From positions 1-64,000 of the forward strand of contig CAZIAD010000002.1 of assembly GCA_964537555.1 (NCBI GenBank): 64,000 nt of DNA, read 5' to 3'. The notes beneath the pieces were generated by a model that had not been told where the DNA came from, made no database searches, and saw only the letters and a program-made list of their open reading frames with translations. This stretch comes from CAYRWR01 sp964537555 (lineage in GTDB: Bacteria; Spirochaetota; Brevinematia; Brevinematales; CAYRWR01). Shown here in pieces: positions 1 to 8,126 of the stretch (positions are counted from its first letter, which is position 1; each line of letters begins with the position of its first letter). The position numbers and the translations under genes are program-made.

Positions 1-246
1 GACCTGAAGACACCTTTTACCCGGCACAAGACCCCCATAGACAAGGCCCTGCACTTGAGCAGCGGCAGTATCATCATGAAAGAAGAATCTCACCGCCTGA
101 GTATCGACTTCCCCGGTAAGCAGTGCAGTGTAGTAGACATCATCCGCTACATACAGGAGAAAAACGATATCCTGGACTTTAAGCTGAAGGAGACCGCCAT
201 AGAGGAGATAGTCAAAAAGATCTACCGTCAGGACGTCCACCTATGA
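1..246 (+). CDS. ABC transporter ATP-binding protein, C-terminal fragment
   Basis: The reading frame is open from base 1 and ends at TGA 244-246, so only about 81 C-terminal residues are present. No Walker or signature motif lies in the window. The call rests on context: the stop overlaps the start of an ABC-2 type permease (ATGA), and a second permease follows. This is the usual ATPase-permease-permease layout of COG4586/COG4587/COG3694-type exporters. The tail resembles the regulatory C-terminus of such ATPases. The ATPase role is inferred from the operon, not from residues seen here. Confidence 0.7.
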   Translation, partial: DLKTPFTRHKTPIDKALHLSSGSIIMKEESHRLSIDFPGKQCSVVDIIRYIQEKNDILDFKLKETAIEEIVKKIYRQDVHL

Positions 247-1061
247 GTAGTGCCATGACCGGGCTTTATTTTACTTTTACCAGGGCCATCATCCAGAAAC
301 AGATGGCATACCGGGCCAATTATATTTTCAGCCTCATAGCCAGCCCCCTGTTTTCCTTCGTCAATTATTATTTATGGAAGGCCGTGTTTGACAGTTCCAG
401 CTCGGATACCCTGTCCGGGTTTGATATACAGGGCATGATAGTCTATCTCTTTCTGATGCCGGTCATCAACACCATCATGGCTGAAGGTAACGGCCGGACT
501 ATATCTGAAGAAGTAAAATCAGGCCTGATCGCCATACAGCTCATCAAGCCCTACAGCTACCGCATGAGGCTGTTTGGTGAGTCTATGGGACGAAAACTGC
601 CCAATTTCCTGTTCTTAGGACTACCCATGCTGATCGGACTCTTAATATACCAGTCTGTAGTATCCCACGATCTCCCCGACTGGATCCATGTAGGCCGATT
701 TCTCCTCAGCCTGGGCCTGGGGGTGATGGTATCCTTTTACTTCTGGTACCTGGTGGGCCTGCTCTCTTTCTACACTACCAATATGTGGGGCAGCCATCTC
801 ATCATCTTCGGTATCACCATGATAGTGAGCGGACGCCTTTTTCCTCTGGACTTTCTGCCCCACTGGGCCAGGGTCCTGTTTTCCTTCTTTCCCCAACAGT
901 CCTCCTATTACGTCCCGGCTATGGCCTATATGGGGCAGTGGAGCAGTACCCAGTACTGGCATGCCGTTATTTTCCAGGCGGGATGGGTCATGGTGCTGGG
1001 CCTGATCTCTACCCTGGTGTGGCACCGGGCTATCCGTCGCCTCACTATACTGGGAGGTTAA
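243..1061 (+). CDS. ABC-2 type transporter permease (first of two)
   Basis: This 272-residue polytopic membrane protein has about six hydrophobic segments, near residues 20-40, 60-80, 115-135, 145-175, 180-200 and 230-260. Size and topology fit the ABC-2 permease family COG4587. It begins inside the stop codon of the ATPase gene and is followed after one base by a second permease, so the three genes are translationally linked. It probably forms half of the membrane channel of an exporter. The substrate cannot be read from the sequence. Confidence 0.8.
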   Translation: MSSAMTGLYFTFTRAIIQKQMAYRANYIFSLIASPLFSFVNYYLWKAVFDSSSSDTLSGFDIQGMIVYLFLMPVINTIMAEGNGRTISEEVKSGLIAIQLIKPYSYRMRLFGESMGRKLPNFLFLGLPMLIGLLIYQSVVSHDLPDWIHVGRFLLSLGLGVMVSFYFWYLVGLLSFYTTNMWGSHLIIFGITMIVSGRLFPLDFLPHWARVLFSFFPQQSSYYVPAMAYMGQWSSTQYWHAVIFQAGWVMVLGLISTLVWHRAIRRLTILGG

Positions 1062-1062
1062 T

Positions 1063-1854
1063 GTGAGATACTACCTGGACATCTATACATCTTTTGTCAG
1101 TCAGAAGCTGAAGACCCTGCTGGAATACCGTTTTGATTTCTTTATGGGTACCCTGGGATTTTTTGTGATACAGAGCGGAGGAGTAGTATTCCTGGCCGTC
1201 CTGTTTCAGAACATACCCTCCCTCAACGGCTGGACCTTTGAACAGATACTGTTTATCTATGGTTTTTCCCAATTCACCAAAGGCATAGACCATCTGCTCA
1301 CCGACAATCTTTGGGCCCTCAGTATGACTATGGTCAAAAACGGGGATCTGGACCGTTATCTGGTACGGCCCCTTCCGCCTCTGTTTCACCTTATAGCGGA
1401 AAACATACAGTTTGATGCTTTCGGGGAAATACTGATTTCCACCTTACTGATCATTACAGCAGTGATCAGAATGCCTCTGGTCATGCCCTGGTATAACTGG
1501 GTCTTTATGGCCCTCATCATACCTTTTGGAGTACTGATCTATGCCTCGGTCAAGCTGTTTTTTGGATCACTGGCATTCTGGCTCAAGGAGAGCGGGAATT
1601 TTCTCAACCTGGCCTATTCCTTTAGTGAATTTGGCAAATACCCTGTCAAGATCTATTCTCCCCTGATCAGGGGATTGATCAGCTTTATCGTCCCTTATGC
1701 CTTTACGGCGTTTTACCCGGCTGGATACCTGATAGGCAAGATCAGCTGGATGGAAGGACTCCTGGGTACCGCTCTGGTGAGCCTGGTATTCGCCGGAGTT
1801 GCCTACCTGGTATGGAGAATGGGCCTCAGGTTCTATGAAAGTGCCGGGAATTGA
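1063..1854 (+). CDS. ABC-2 type transporter permease (second of two)
   Basis: The protein is 263 residues with about six membrane segments and fits the partner permease family COG3694. The start is GTG at 1063, one base after the upstream TAA; an ATG at 1061 runs straight into TGA and cannot be used. A motif of the type NGDLDRYLVRPL, just after the second membrane segment, is typical of these permeases. It presumably heterodimerises with the upstream permease to make an exporter. Substrate unknown. Confidence 0.8.
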   Translation: MRYYLDIYTSFVSQKLKTLLEYRFDFFMGTLGFFVIQSGGVVFLAVLFQNIPSLNGWTFEQILFIYGFSQFTKGIDHLLTDNLWALSMTMVKNGDLDRYLVRPLPPLFHLIAENIQFDAFGEILISTLLIITAVIRMPLVMPWYNWVFMALIIPFGVLIYASVKLFFGSLAFWLKESGNFLNLAYSFSEFGKYPVKIYSPLIRGLISFIVPYAFTAFYPAGYLIGKISWMEGLLGTALVSLVFAGVAYLVWRMGLRFYESAGN

Positions 1855-2319
1855 CTAGCCTGAAGCCTTTCCTGTCATCTCAGAGATATCGACCCGGATC
1901 AGGCAGACACGGTCCAGCACATCGGCATGATAGTCATTATGAATGTGGCTGGAGCGGGTGTGTTTCTGCATGATGATGTCCAATCCGGCCTTTTTTAAAG
2001 CTTTATCATGAATGATCACTGCTTTCCCCTTTCCCATTACTGAGCGGTAGCGCATTCCCCAGGCGCAGGCTAGCGGTGCAGCCAGGAGTTCCACATCCAC
2101 TTCGACTGTAAAACATACTTCCGGGTTTTCCCTGAGGATACTGATCTTTTGCCCATCCGGAGCGGAATGAATATAGAGGGAATTCTCCCGGTAGGCATAA
2201 TTAAGTGGAAAAATAAACATCTCGTTTTCATCCCTCATCCCCAGGTGCAGCACTTCAGCCCGGTTTAGTATATCTTCGAGGGCCTGCTTGTCCCGGATCT
2301 CCTTGTCTGATCTTCTCAT
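1855..2319 (-). CDS. Pyridoxamine 5'-phosphate oxidase-like flavoprotein (NimA-type)
   Basis: This 154-residue protein matches the short FMN-binding split-barrel family that includes NimA nitroimidazole reductases. The N-terminal stretch ending EVLHLGMRDENEMFIFPLNYAY is in the usual place for the first barrel strands, and a later IHS segment follows the pattern of flavin contacts. Members bind FMN or heme and reduce small molecules; the substrate here is unknown. Its start overlaps the stop of the upstream phzF-like gene by four bases, so the two are probably co-transcribed. Confidence 0.75.
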   Translation of the reverse strand: MRRSDKEIRDKQALEDILNRAEVLHLGMRDENEMFIFPLNYAYRENSLYIHSAPDGQKISILRENPEVCFTVEVDVELLAAPLACAWGMRYRSVMGKGKAVIIHDKALKKAGLDIIMQKHTRSSHIHNDYHADVLDRVCLIRVDISEMTGKASG

Positions 2320-3107
2320 ATATCCAGTGCTCCCCGGTATTCTATGTCAAACACCCTTACAGCCTGGCCCGAGAGGAGGACACGCTGCTCCAGGACCTTC
2401 ACTCCGACATGCCCTCCCCGGGATGAAGCCTGGTAAGCCCGCAGCTCTGACCGGCCCAGCTCCCCCGCCCAGTAGGGCCCCAGGCAGCAATGGGCGGATC
2501 CTGTGACCGGATCTTCATCGATGCCATAACGGGGGGCAAAAAACCGGGATACAAAGTCATACTTTCCTGAAGAAGAGGCAGCCGTCACTATCAATCCCCG
2601 GGCATCCAGCTGCTTCAGCCGGTTAAAGTCAGGCTGCAGTGTCTGCACTGCTCTCTCATCTTCCAGTACCAGCAGGTAATCCATGCGGTTCTTTCCGCAG
2701 TAGCCAAAACTGACACCCAGGGCTGCATGCAGGATATCGGGACAATCAGAGGCTACAGCGTCCTCCCGGGGGAAGTCCATGACCAGGGTTTTCCCCTCAA
2801 TACTCACTCCTAACTCCCCGCTCCGGGACTGAAAGCACACCCTGTCACCGATCTGACCCAGCTCCTTCATAATGAAGGCAGCAGCCAGGGTCGCATGGCC
2901 GCATAGATCCACCTCCCCGCCCGGAGTAAACCAGCGGATACTATACGAGTCTTCCCGGGGTACCACAAAAGCAGTCTCGGAGAGATTGATCTCCCGGGCC
3001 AGCGACTGCATCAGCTGGACTGAGAGCTCCTCATCGGTGATACAAATCGCTGCCGGGTTTCCGGAAAAGACCTGGTCGGTAAAGGCATCTGCCTGGTATA
3101 GTGTCAT
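2316..3107 (-). CDS. PhzF family isomerase/epimerase
   Basis: The 263-residue protein has the PhzF/diaminopimelate-epimerase-like fold signature: an early GNPAAIC, then SETAFVV with the catalytic-type Glu, GGEVDLCGHATLA in the N-terminal half, and DPVTGSAHC in the C-terminal half. Length matches the family (about 260-290). Most homologues are isomerases of unknown substrate, and nothing nearby suggests phenazine synthesis. A GGAGGG ribosome site precedes the ATG. It is transcribed divergently from the Bat-like operon, with the NimA-like gene behind it. Confidence 0.85.
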   Translation of the reverse strand: MTLYQADAFTDQVFSGNPAAICITDEELSVQLMQSLAREINLSETAFVVPREDSYSIRWFTPGGEVDLCGHATLAAAFIMKELGQIGDRVCFQSRSGELGVSIEGKTLVMDFPREDAVASDCPDILHAALGVSFGYCGKNRMDYLLVLEDERAVQTLQPDFNRLKQLDARGLIVTAASSSGKYDFVSRFFAPRYGIDEDPVTGSAHCCLGPYWAGELGRSELRAYQASSRGGHVGVKVLEQRVLLSGQAVRVFDIEYRGALDI

Positions 3108-3140
3108 GGTTCCCTCCTTATAGGGATATCTTAAGGAAAT

Positions 3141-3169
3141 AGCTTACAGTCAATTTCAGCGTTTGTCAA
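3141..3169 (-). promoter_or_regulatory. Sigma-70-type promoter for the phzF-like gene
   Basis: On the minus strand there is TTGACA (3164-3169), a 17-base spacer and TAAGCT (3141-3146), about 35 bases before the phzF-like ATG. The -35 box is perfect and the -10 box is weaker. Inferred from consensus match and position. Confidence 0.5.
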
Positions 3170-3193
3170 CCCGGATAAAATTTTTCCGCATAT

Positions 3194-3222
3194 TTGACGA
3201 ATTCCTGATTACACTTTAAATT
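3194..3222 (+). promoter_or_regulatory. Sigma-70-type promoter for the Bat-like operon
   Basis: TTGACG (3194-3199), a 17-base spacer and TAAATT (3217-3222) lie just before the BatD-like gene at 3246. It is back to back with the minus-strand promoter at 3141-3169. Inferred from consensus match. Confidence 0.5.
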
Positions 3223-3245
3223 ATATTAAAAATCGAGAATATCCT

Positions 3246-4523
3246 ATGAAAGACCGCAGAACATTGTTTATTCCGCTGTTCATCCTGTTCTCTTCCCTTG
3301 TCTTTATTTCCCCCATTTCCGGCCTTCAGACCAATCAGGCTGTCCAGGTCAGGTTACCTTCCAGCTCTTTTCTGTTTAAAGAAGTTAAAAAAATAGAATT
3401 TGAGATCCCCCCTGCCCAGACTGTACTGGATGTGAGCTGGACCAATGTCTCTTTCCTCAGGCATTCTCTGGAGCTGCATCTGGCAGAAATGCACTCCAAC
3501 CAGTTTTCACTGCTGGCCCGGAATTACGAGATCAGTAATTTTGTTTTTCCTTCACTAATCGTGACCAGCCTGGATAAAAACGGGACTAACCGCTATTATA
3601 CCCCGGCCCTTCCCCTCACCGTGGGGACAAATTTTACCAATGTCCAAAAGCCCGCCCCCCTGATGGGTATTTTTGCAATACGCAGCTGGCTGTGGCTGTG
3701 GATACTGGCCGGCATCATAGTTCTGGGAGTGATAGCGTTTTTCATTGTCCGTATTGTGCAGCGGGCCCGGACCAATCCTCATACCAGAAAGATCAAAGAC
3801 CCCTACGAGTATGTGAGGAATACAGTTTCGGCTATGCCTATTAACACTCTGAATCCCGATCAGTACAGGGCTTACTGTGAGATGATATCAGAGAGTACCC
3901 GCCGCTTCCTGGAAAACACAGTGGACATCCCGGCCATGGAGTATTCCACTAAAGAGATCCGGGAAAGCCTGGCCCATTTGAAAATGGAACAGGAGATCCA
4001 GGATATCACCAGGCATATTCTCAGTATCTGTGACAGAGTGAAATACGCTAAACATGAGCCTGAATACTCGCTGCTGGCTACCTTACTCAGTGAGCTTTTA
4101 TCACTGCTGTTTCACATTTCCCGTCATACCGGCCAGCACTTTAGCCATAATCTAAAACGATTTGAATCACGGCTCCATGAAAGCGGAACCCAGCTCTATG
4201 AGTCTGATCCCCGCGAAAAGGTCATGATGACGCTGAAGAGTGTACTTATCGAATTCATCTATGATTTCTTCTTCCTGAAAATCGACGTCCTGGATGCCAA
4301 TGCGCTCTTTGAAGCCGTTCAGGATCTGATTCCTGCAGCCCTCAGACAGGAATTAAAAAATCTATGGGATGGCCTTAATGAGACAGGAAAAATCTCTTTG
4401 AATACTAAAAACGTTTTTATTGAGCAGATGGGGCTCTTCATGAAAGGCCTGGCTGCACATTTCGGATACAGGGAATACATTCACACTGAAAACGATCCCC
4501 GCCCCGATGGGGAGGAGAAATAA
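3246..4523 (+). CDS. BatD-like membrane protein, first gene of a Bat-type operon
   Basis: This is a 425-residue protein with a signal-like N-terminus, an extracytoplasmic beta-rich domain (about residues 30-135), one strong membrane helix (about 145-170) and a large cytoplasmic helical region. The part just after the helix (DPYEYVRN..., about 185-290) resembles the DUF4381/BatD tails found beside VWA proteins. Its stop abuts the start of the VWA gene. Bat clusters normally also carry a MoxR ATPase and a DUF58 protein, and neither is next to it here. The C-terminal 130 residues are not recognised. Role inferred: partner of the VWA protein at the inner membrane. Confidence 0.6.
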   Translation: MKDRRTLFIPLFILFSSLVFISPISGLQTNQAVQVRLPSSSFLFKEVKKIEFEIPPAQTVLDVSWTNVSFLRHSLELHLAEMHSNQFSLLARNYEISNFVFPSLIVTSLDKNGTNRYYTPALPLTVGTNFTNVQKPAPLMGIFAIRSWLWLWILAGIIVLGVIAFFIVRIVQRARTNPHTRKIKDPYEYVRNTVSAMPINTLNPDQYRAYCEMISESTRRFLENTVDIPAMEYSTKEIRESLAHLKMEQEIQDITRHILSICDRVKYAKHEPEYSLLATLLSELLSLLFHISRHTGQHFSHNLKRFESRLHESGTQLYESDPREKVMMTLKSVLIEFIYDFFFLKIDVLDANALFEAVQDLIPAALRQELKNLWDGLNETGKISLNTKNVFIEQMGLFMKGLAAHFGYREYIHTENDPRPDGEEK

Positions 4524-5585
4524 ATGAGATTTGCCAGCCCCTGGTTCTTAAGCCTGCTGATAGTCATTCCACTATATATATGGATGAAGTTTTTCAGAAA
4601 GCCTGCCCGCCGCCTCAATGATCCCGGGGTACAGGTATCTTCCCTGCAGCTCTTTTTTCATAAACCCAGCTTCCTGGAAAAAGCATATAAGATCATTTCT
4701 GAGGTCCTGCTCAGCCTGGCCCTCTTGTTCCTCATTTTCGCAATGGCCCGGCCCCAGGGGGGAAAAGACATTCAGAGCAATAAAAATTTTGGTATTGATA
4801 TAGTACTGGCTATGGATACATCTGCCTCCATGTCTTATGTCGATACTATTCCCAGTGACCTGCCCACCCGTCAGTTCATGGGAGAGAGGATCTACATGGA
4901 CAGGAATAAAAAGCTGGAAAATCTCAATCGCCTCAACACTGCCAAATCCGTGATAAAGCAATATGTGGAAAAACAGACCTATAACCGTATTGGGATAGTG
5001 GAATTTGCCAGCTACAGCTTTACCCGCTGCCCCCTCACGCTGGACAAGACTATGCTCAGTGATATTCTGGATGACCTTCAGATATCTGCTCATGGCCAGT
5101 TTACTGCTATAGGTATGGGCATATCTACGGCTGTCAACCGCCTCAAACACTCCACCGCAAAAAGTAAAGTCATCATTCTGCTGACCGACGGAGACAATAA
5201 TGCCGGGCTCATCGACCCTCTCACGGCGGCGGATATTGCTCGCAATAAAAAGATCAAGATCTACACTATCAGTCTGGGTAATCCGGATCACTTCCTGGCT
5301 CCCATGGATATGCAGATGCAGGCCTATCGCCTCCACTCCGGGGCCAGTGTAAACGAGGAATCACTACAGGAGATCGCAAATATGACTGGGGGCAAGTTCT
5401 ACCGGGCCACCGATGAAGAGTCCCTGAAGAGTATCTATGAAGAGATAGATAAGCTGGAGAAGACCCAGATCACCGTCAAGCGCAGAGTCCTGTATAAAGA
5501 GCTGTTCATCCAGTTCAGCCTTATGGGAATACTCTTTCTCCTGGCCTATATAATTTTCAATTCCACTATTCTAAAACTACCTTAA
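4524..5585 (+). CDS. VWA domain membrane protein, BatA/BatB-like
   Basis: The 353-residue protein has two N-terminal membrane segments (about residues 5-17 and 55-75), a von Willebrand A domain (about 90-310) and a C-terminal membrane helix (about 325-345). The metal-ion site is intact: DTSAS for the DxSxS motif, a Thr in TAIGMGI, and LLTDGDNNAG supplying the last Asp. This is the standard architecture of Bat operon proteins, which are linked to envelope stress and MoxR chaperones. It starts directly after the BatD-like stop and is followed by an M48 protease. Confidence 0.85.
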   Translation: MRFASPWFLSLLIVIPLYIWMKFFRKPARRLNDPGVQVSSLQLFFHKPSFLEKAYKIISEVLLSLALLFLIFAMARPQGGKDIQSNKNFGIDIVLAMDTSASMSYVDTIPSDLPTRQFMGERIYMDRNKKLENLNRLNTAKSVIKQYVEKQTYNRIGIVEFASYSFTRCPLTLDKTMLSDILDDLQISAHGQFTAIGMGISTAVNRLKHSTAKSKVIILLTDGDNNAGLIDPLTAADIARNKKIKIYTISLGNPDHFLAPMDMQMQAYRLHSGASVNEESLQEIANMTGGKFYRATDEESLKSIYEEIDKLEKTQITVKRRVLYKELFIQFSLMGILFLLAYIIFNSTILKLP

Positions 5586-5595
5586 GGATAAAACT

Positions 5596-6852
5596 ATGAG
5601 TCCTTTGTACTGGATATTTCTGTCAGTCTTTATTCTGGAGAAGGTGATGGAGCTGATACTGGAACAGAGCAATGTCTCCTCTATTAAAAGATCCGCTAAA
5701 AATATCCCTCCTCTTTTCGCTGGTGCTATCGCGCCGGAAGAATACAGCAGGTCACAGTCATATAGTATTGAGAAGACCCGTTTATCTGTAATATCCGGAA
5801 TATATGACAGTGTATTGCTATTGGTATTTCTTTACGGTGGCATCCTGGACAGATACAACACCTGGATCCAGAGCCTGAGCCCTTCGCTGATCCTGCAGGG
5901 CCTGCTCTTCTTTGTGATTCTGGGCACTGTTATTCAGATACTAAATATTCCATTTTCCCTGTACAGTCAGTTTCATCTGGAGAAAAAATACGGTTTTAAT
6001 ACCATGACACCCGGATTATGGATAGGGGATTTTTTTAAGTCCCTGCTCCTACAGACCATACTTCTGTCAGCTCTGCTAAGCGGGGCACTGGCAATATATC
6101 AGGCCTCCCCTCAGGGGTGGTGGCTCTTCCTCTGGTTGTTTTTCTTCGCATTCACATTATTTACTATGTATATCTCACCCTATGTCATAGAGCCCCTCTT
6201 CAATAAATTCAAAGATCTGGAGGATCCGGCCCTGGAGCAGGATATCAGCCTGATGATGCAAAAAGCGGGTATCACCGTGGCCAAGATACAGGTCATGGAC
6301 GCTTCCAAAAGAAGTAAGCATTCCAATGCCTATTTTACCGGAATAGGAAAGGTAAAACGCATAGTGTTCTATGACACTCTTATCCGGCAGATGGATCCTC
6401 CTGAGATCCTGGCTGTGCTGGCTCATGAGGCCGGACACTGGAAAAAGAAACATATTTTAAAAAGACTGATCAGCTCAGAAGTATTCAGTTTGTTACTTTT
6501 TTATGCTGTCTATCGTATTATAGACAGCAATGTATTGAATGGAGTATTTCCCATGGAGAACAGCAGCCTGTTTAGCAGCCTTATGATCTTATCTTTCGTG
6601 ATCCCCCTGGCTGGATTTTTTCTGACCCCTTTAAACAGCTGGCGTTCCAGAAGCCAGGAACGAGAAGCTGATGATTTTGCACTGAAACACAGTCCGGCCC
6701 CCTCTGCCCTGATATCTGCTCTGAAAAAACTGGCCATCGAAAATCTGTCCAATCTCACCCCCCACCCCTTTTACTCCCGATGGTACTATTCCCATCCTCC
6801 GGTGACAGAAAGGATACAATACCTGCAAAAGAGTATATCGGATGGAATTTAA
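5596..6852 (+). CDS. M48 family zinc metallopeptidase, Ste24/CAAX protease type
   Basis: A 418-residue integral membrane protease. It carries the zinc motif HEAGH within LAHEAGHWKKKH (about residue 275) and the third-ligand region SQEREADDFAL (about 352). N-terminal membrane helices correspond to the M48 N-terminal domain of Ste24-type enzymes, and the length is typical (about 410-430). In bacteria these probably clip membrane proteins; no CAAX prenylation is expected, so the substrate is unknown. It sits in the Bat-like operon and its 3' end overlaps the next small gene by 11 bases. Confidence 0.9.
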   Translation: MSPLYWIFLSVFILEKVMELILEQSNVSSIKRSAKNIPPLFAGAIAPEEYSRSQSYSIEKTRLSVISGIYDSVLLLVFLYGGILDRYNTWIQSLSPSLILQGLLFFVILGTVIQILNIPFSLYSQFHLEKKYGFNTMTPGLWIGDFFKSLLLQTILLSALLSGALAIYQASPQGWWLFLWLFFFAFTLFTMYISPYVIEPLFNKFKDLEDPALEQDISLMMQKAGITVAKIQVMDASKRSKHSNAYFTGIGKVKRIVFYDTLIRQMDPPEILAVLAHEAGHWKKKHILKRLISSEVFSLLLFYAVYRIIDSNVLNGVFPMENSSLFSSLMILSFVIPLAGFFLTPLNSWRSRSQEREADDFALKHSPAPSALISALKKLAIENLSNLTPHPFYSRWYYSHPPVTERIQYLQKSISDGI

Positions 6853-7090
6853 AGACCGGGAAGCACTACAGCGTTTTATTGATCAAAAACTGGATGAGTC
6901 CCGGAACAATCCCATTGACGAAGGGGATGAAATGCCGGGGGCGGATCTGAGCTTTAACCATCTGTATCACCTCAGCCGTATTCAGGAACAGGTCGGATAT
7001 AGCTACCGCAAAGAATACCGGGCCTATTTGGAAATAAAAAAAGAAGACCCTTTCTGGGGTGAATATATTAAGATGTTTTTACTGGTTTGA
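6842..7090 (+). CDS. Small hypothetical protein (82 aa)
   Basis: A charged, soluble 82-residue protein with no recognised domain, no signal peptide and no cysteines. The start overlaps the end of the M48 protease gene by 11 bases and the DUF4349 gene follows 16 bases later. That tight packing is the main reason to accept it. It may be an accessory factor of the membrane proteins around it, but nothing in the residues shows a function. Confidence 0.6.
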   Translation: MEFKDREALQRFIDQKLDESRNNPIDEGDEMPGADLSFNHLYHLSRIQEQVGYSYRKEYRAYLEIKKEDPFWGEYIKMFLLV

Positions 7091-7106
7091 TCCATAGGAG
7101 GATTGT

Positions 7107-8012
7107 ATGAAAAGTAAGATCGTAAAGTCGCTCATAATCTTTGCTATTAGTTTTGCAGTATTATTTCTGGGCCGATTCCTGTATCAATGGTTTAATCCGG
7201 CGACCAGTAGTCCTGGCTCTACTTATTTTTATGGCAACATGAATGAAGAACAGAGCATTAACACTTCTGATAATATTTCAGTAAAAAGAAACTTCGCCAG
7301 CTACAAGTTAAAATCTACTTCTACTACCACAGTCAATCAGGCCCAGATCCAGAATGACCAGAAATACGAAAAAGTAGCCTCTATGACCAGTCATTCTGAT
7401 GATTTTGATAAAGACAGTCAGAACCTGCGTAGCACCATCTCCAATTACCAGGCCGTGATACAGTATGAAAACAAGACCGGGCTTAAGCCCAACCGTTCAC
7501 TGTATCTGCAGATCGGTGTATTTCCGGATATGTTCGACGCTTTCCTGGAAGAGATGCAAAAGGTAGGCACCTTATCCTCCCTGAATATCTCCAAGACTGA
7601 CCAGACATCTGAGTTTAAAAAACTGGCGGCCAAAAAGATCAGCCTGGAAAACACCCGCCGCTCCCTGCTCGCTCTCAAAAGCCGGGGCGGAACCATAAAG
7701 GACCTCATGCAGCTGGAAGAAAAACTACAGGCCGTAGAACAGGAAATCCAGGAATTAGGGGTCAACCTGGGTGACTTTTCAGTGGAAAACGAATTCTGTA
7801 CGGTAAGGTTTAACCTGTCAGAACAGCGGATCGTCCTGCGCAATCCCCTGGTCATATTATGGAGTGCCTTTACCTGGACTGTAAAAGCACTACTGGCCAT
7901 TATGGGGGTACTGGTATTTGCCTCCTTGACCGGATTATTGGTCATGGCTATCCTGCAAAAACTCAAATGGCTGCCTGCTTATGCCCTGGAACAGCTGAAG
8001 AAAAAGGCTTAA
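7107..8012 (+). CDS. DUF4349 domain-containing membrane protein
   Basis: The 301-residue protein has an N-terminal membrane anchor (about residues 7-25), an extracytoplasmic domain with a long coiled-coil segment (about 170-220) and a C-terminal membrane helix (about 250-280). The pattern around VASMTSHSDDFDKDSQNL, then YLQIGVFPDMFDAFLEEM, then the coiled coil matches DUF4349 proteins. Their function is not known. A clear AGGAGG ribosome site precedes the ATG, and a strong hairpin terminator follows, marking the end of the operon. Confidence 0.75.
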   Translation: MKSKIVKSLIIFAISFAVLFLGRFLYQWFNPATSSPGSTYFYGNMNEEQSINTSDNISVKRNFASYKLKSTSTTTVNQAQIQNDQKYEKVASMTSHSDDFDKDSQNLRSTISNYQAVIQYENKTGLKPNRSLYLQIGVFPDMFDAFLEEMQKVGTLSSLNISKTDQTSEFKKLAAKKISLENTRRSLLALKSRGGTIKDLMQLEEKLQAVEQEIQELGVNLGDFSVENEFCTVRFNLSEQRIVLRNPLVILWSAFTWTVKALLAIMGVLVFASLTGLLVMAILQKLKWLPAYALEQLKKKA

Positions 8013-8027
8013 ATCAAATTCTAACTC

Positions 8028-8060
8028 AAAAAGGGCTTTTCATTGGAAAAGCCCTTTTTT
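8028..8060 (+). terminator. Rho-independent terminator of the Bat-like operon
   Basis: AAAGGGCTTTT and AAAAGCCCTTT form an 11-bp stem around a six-base loop, followed by a T run. It lies just after the DUF4349 gene. Confidence 0.85.
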
Positions 8061-8067
8061 TTTCACG

Positions 8068-8096
8068 TTGACTTAATTGTATGTCCCCCTTATACT
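8068..8096 (+). promoter_or_regulatory. Sigma-70-type promoter for the yihY-like gene
   Basis: TTGACT (8068-8073), a 17-base spacer and TATACT (8091-8096) lie 31 bases before the yihY-like start. Both boxes are close to consensus. Confidence 0.6.
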
Positions 8097-8126
8097 AATT
8101 TTTAATAGAGAGTAAGAGAGCACACA

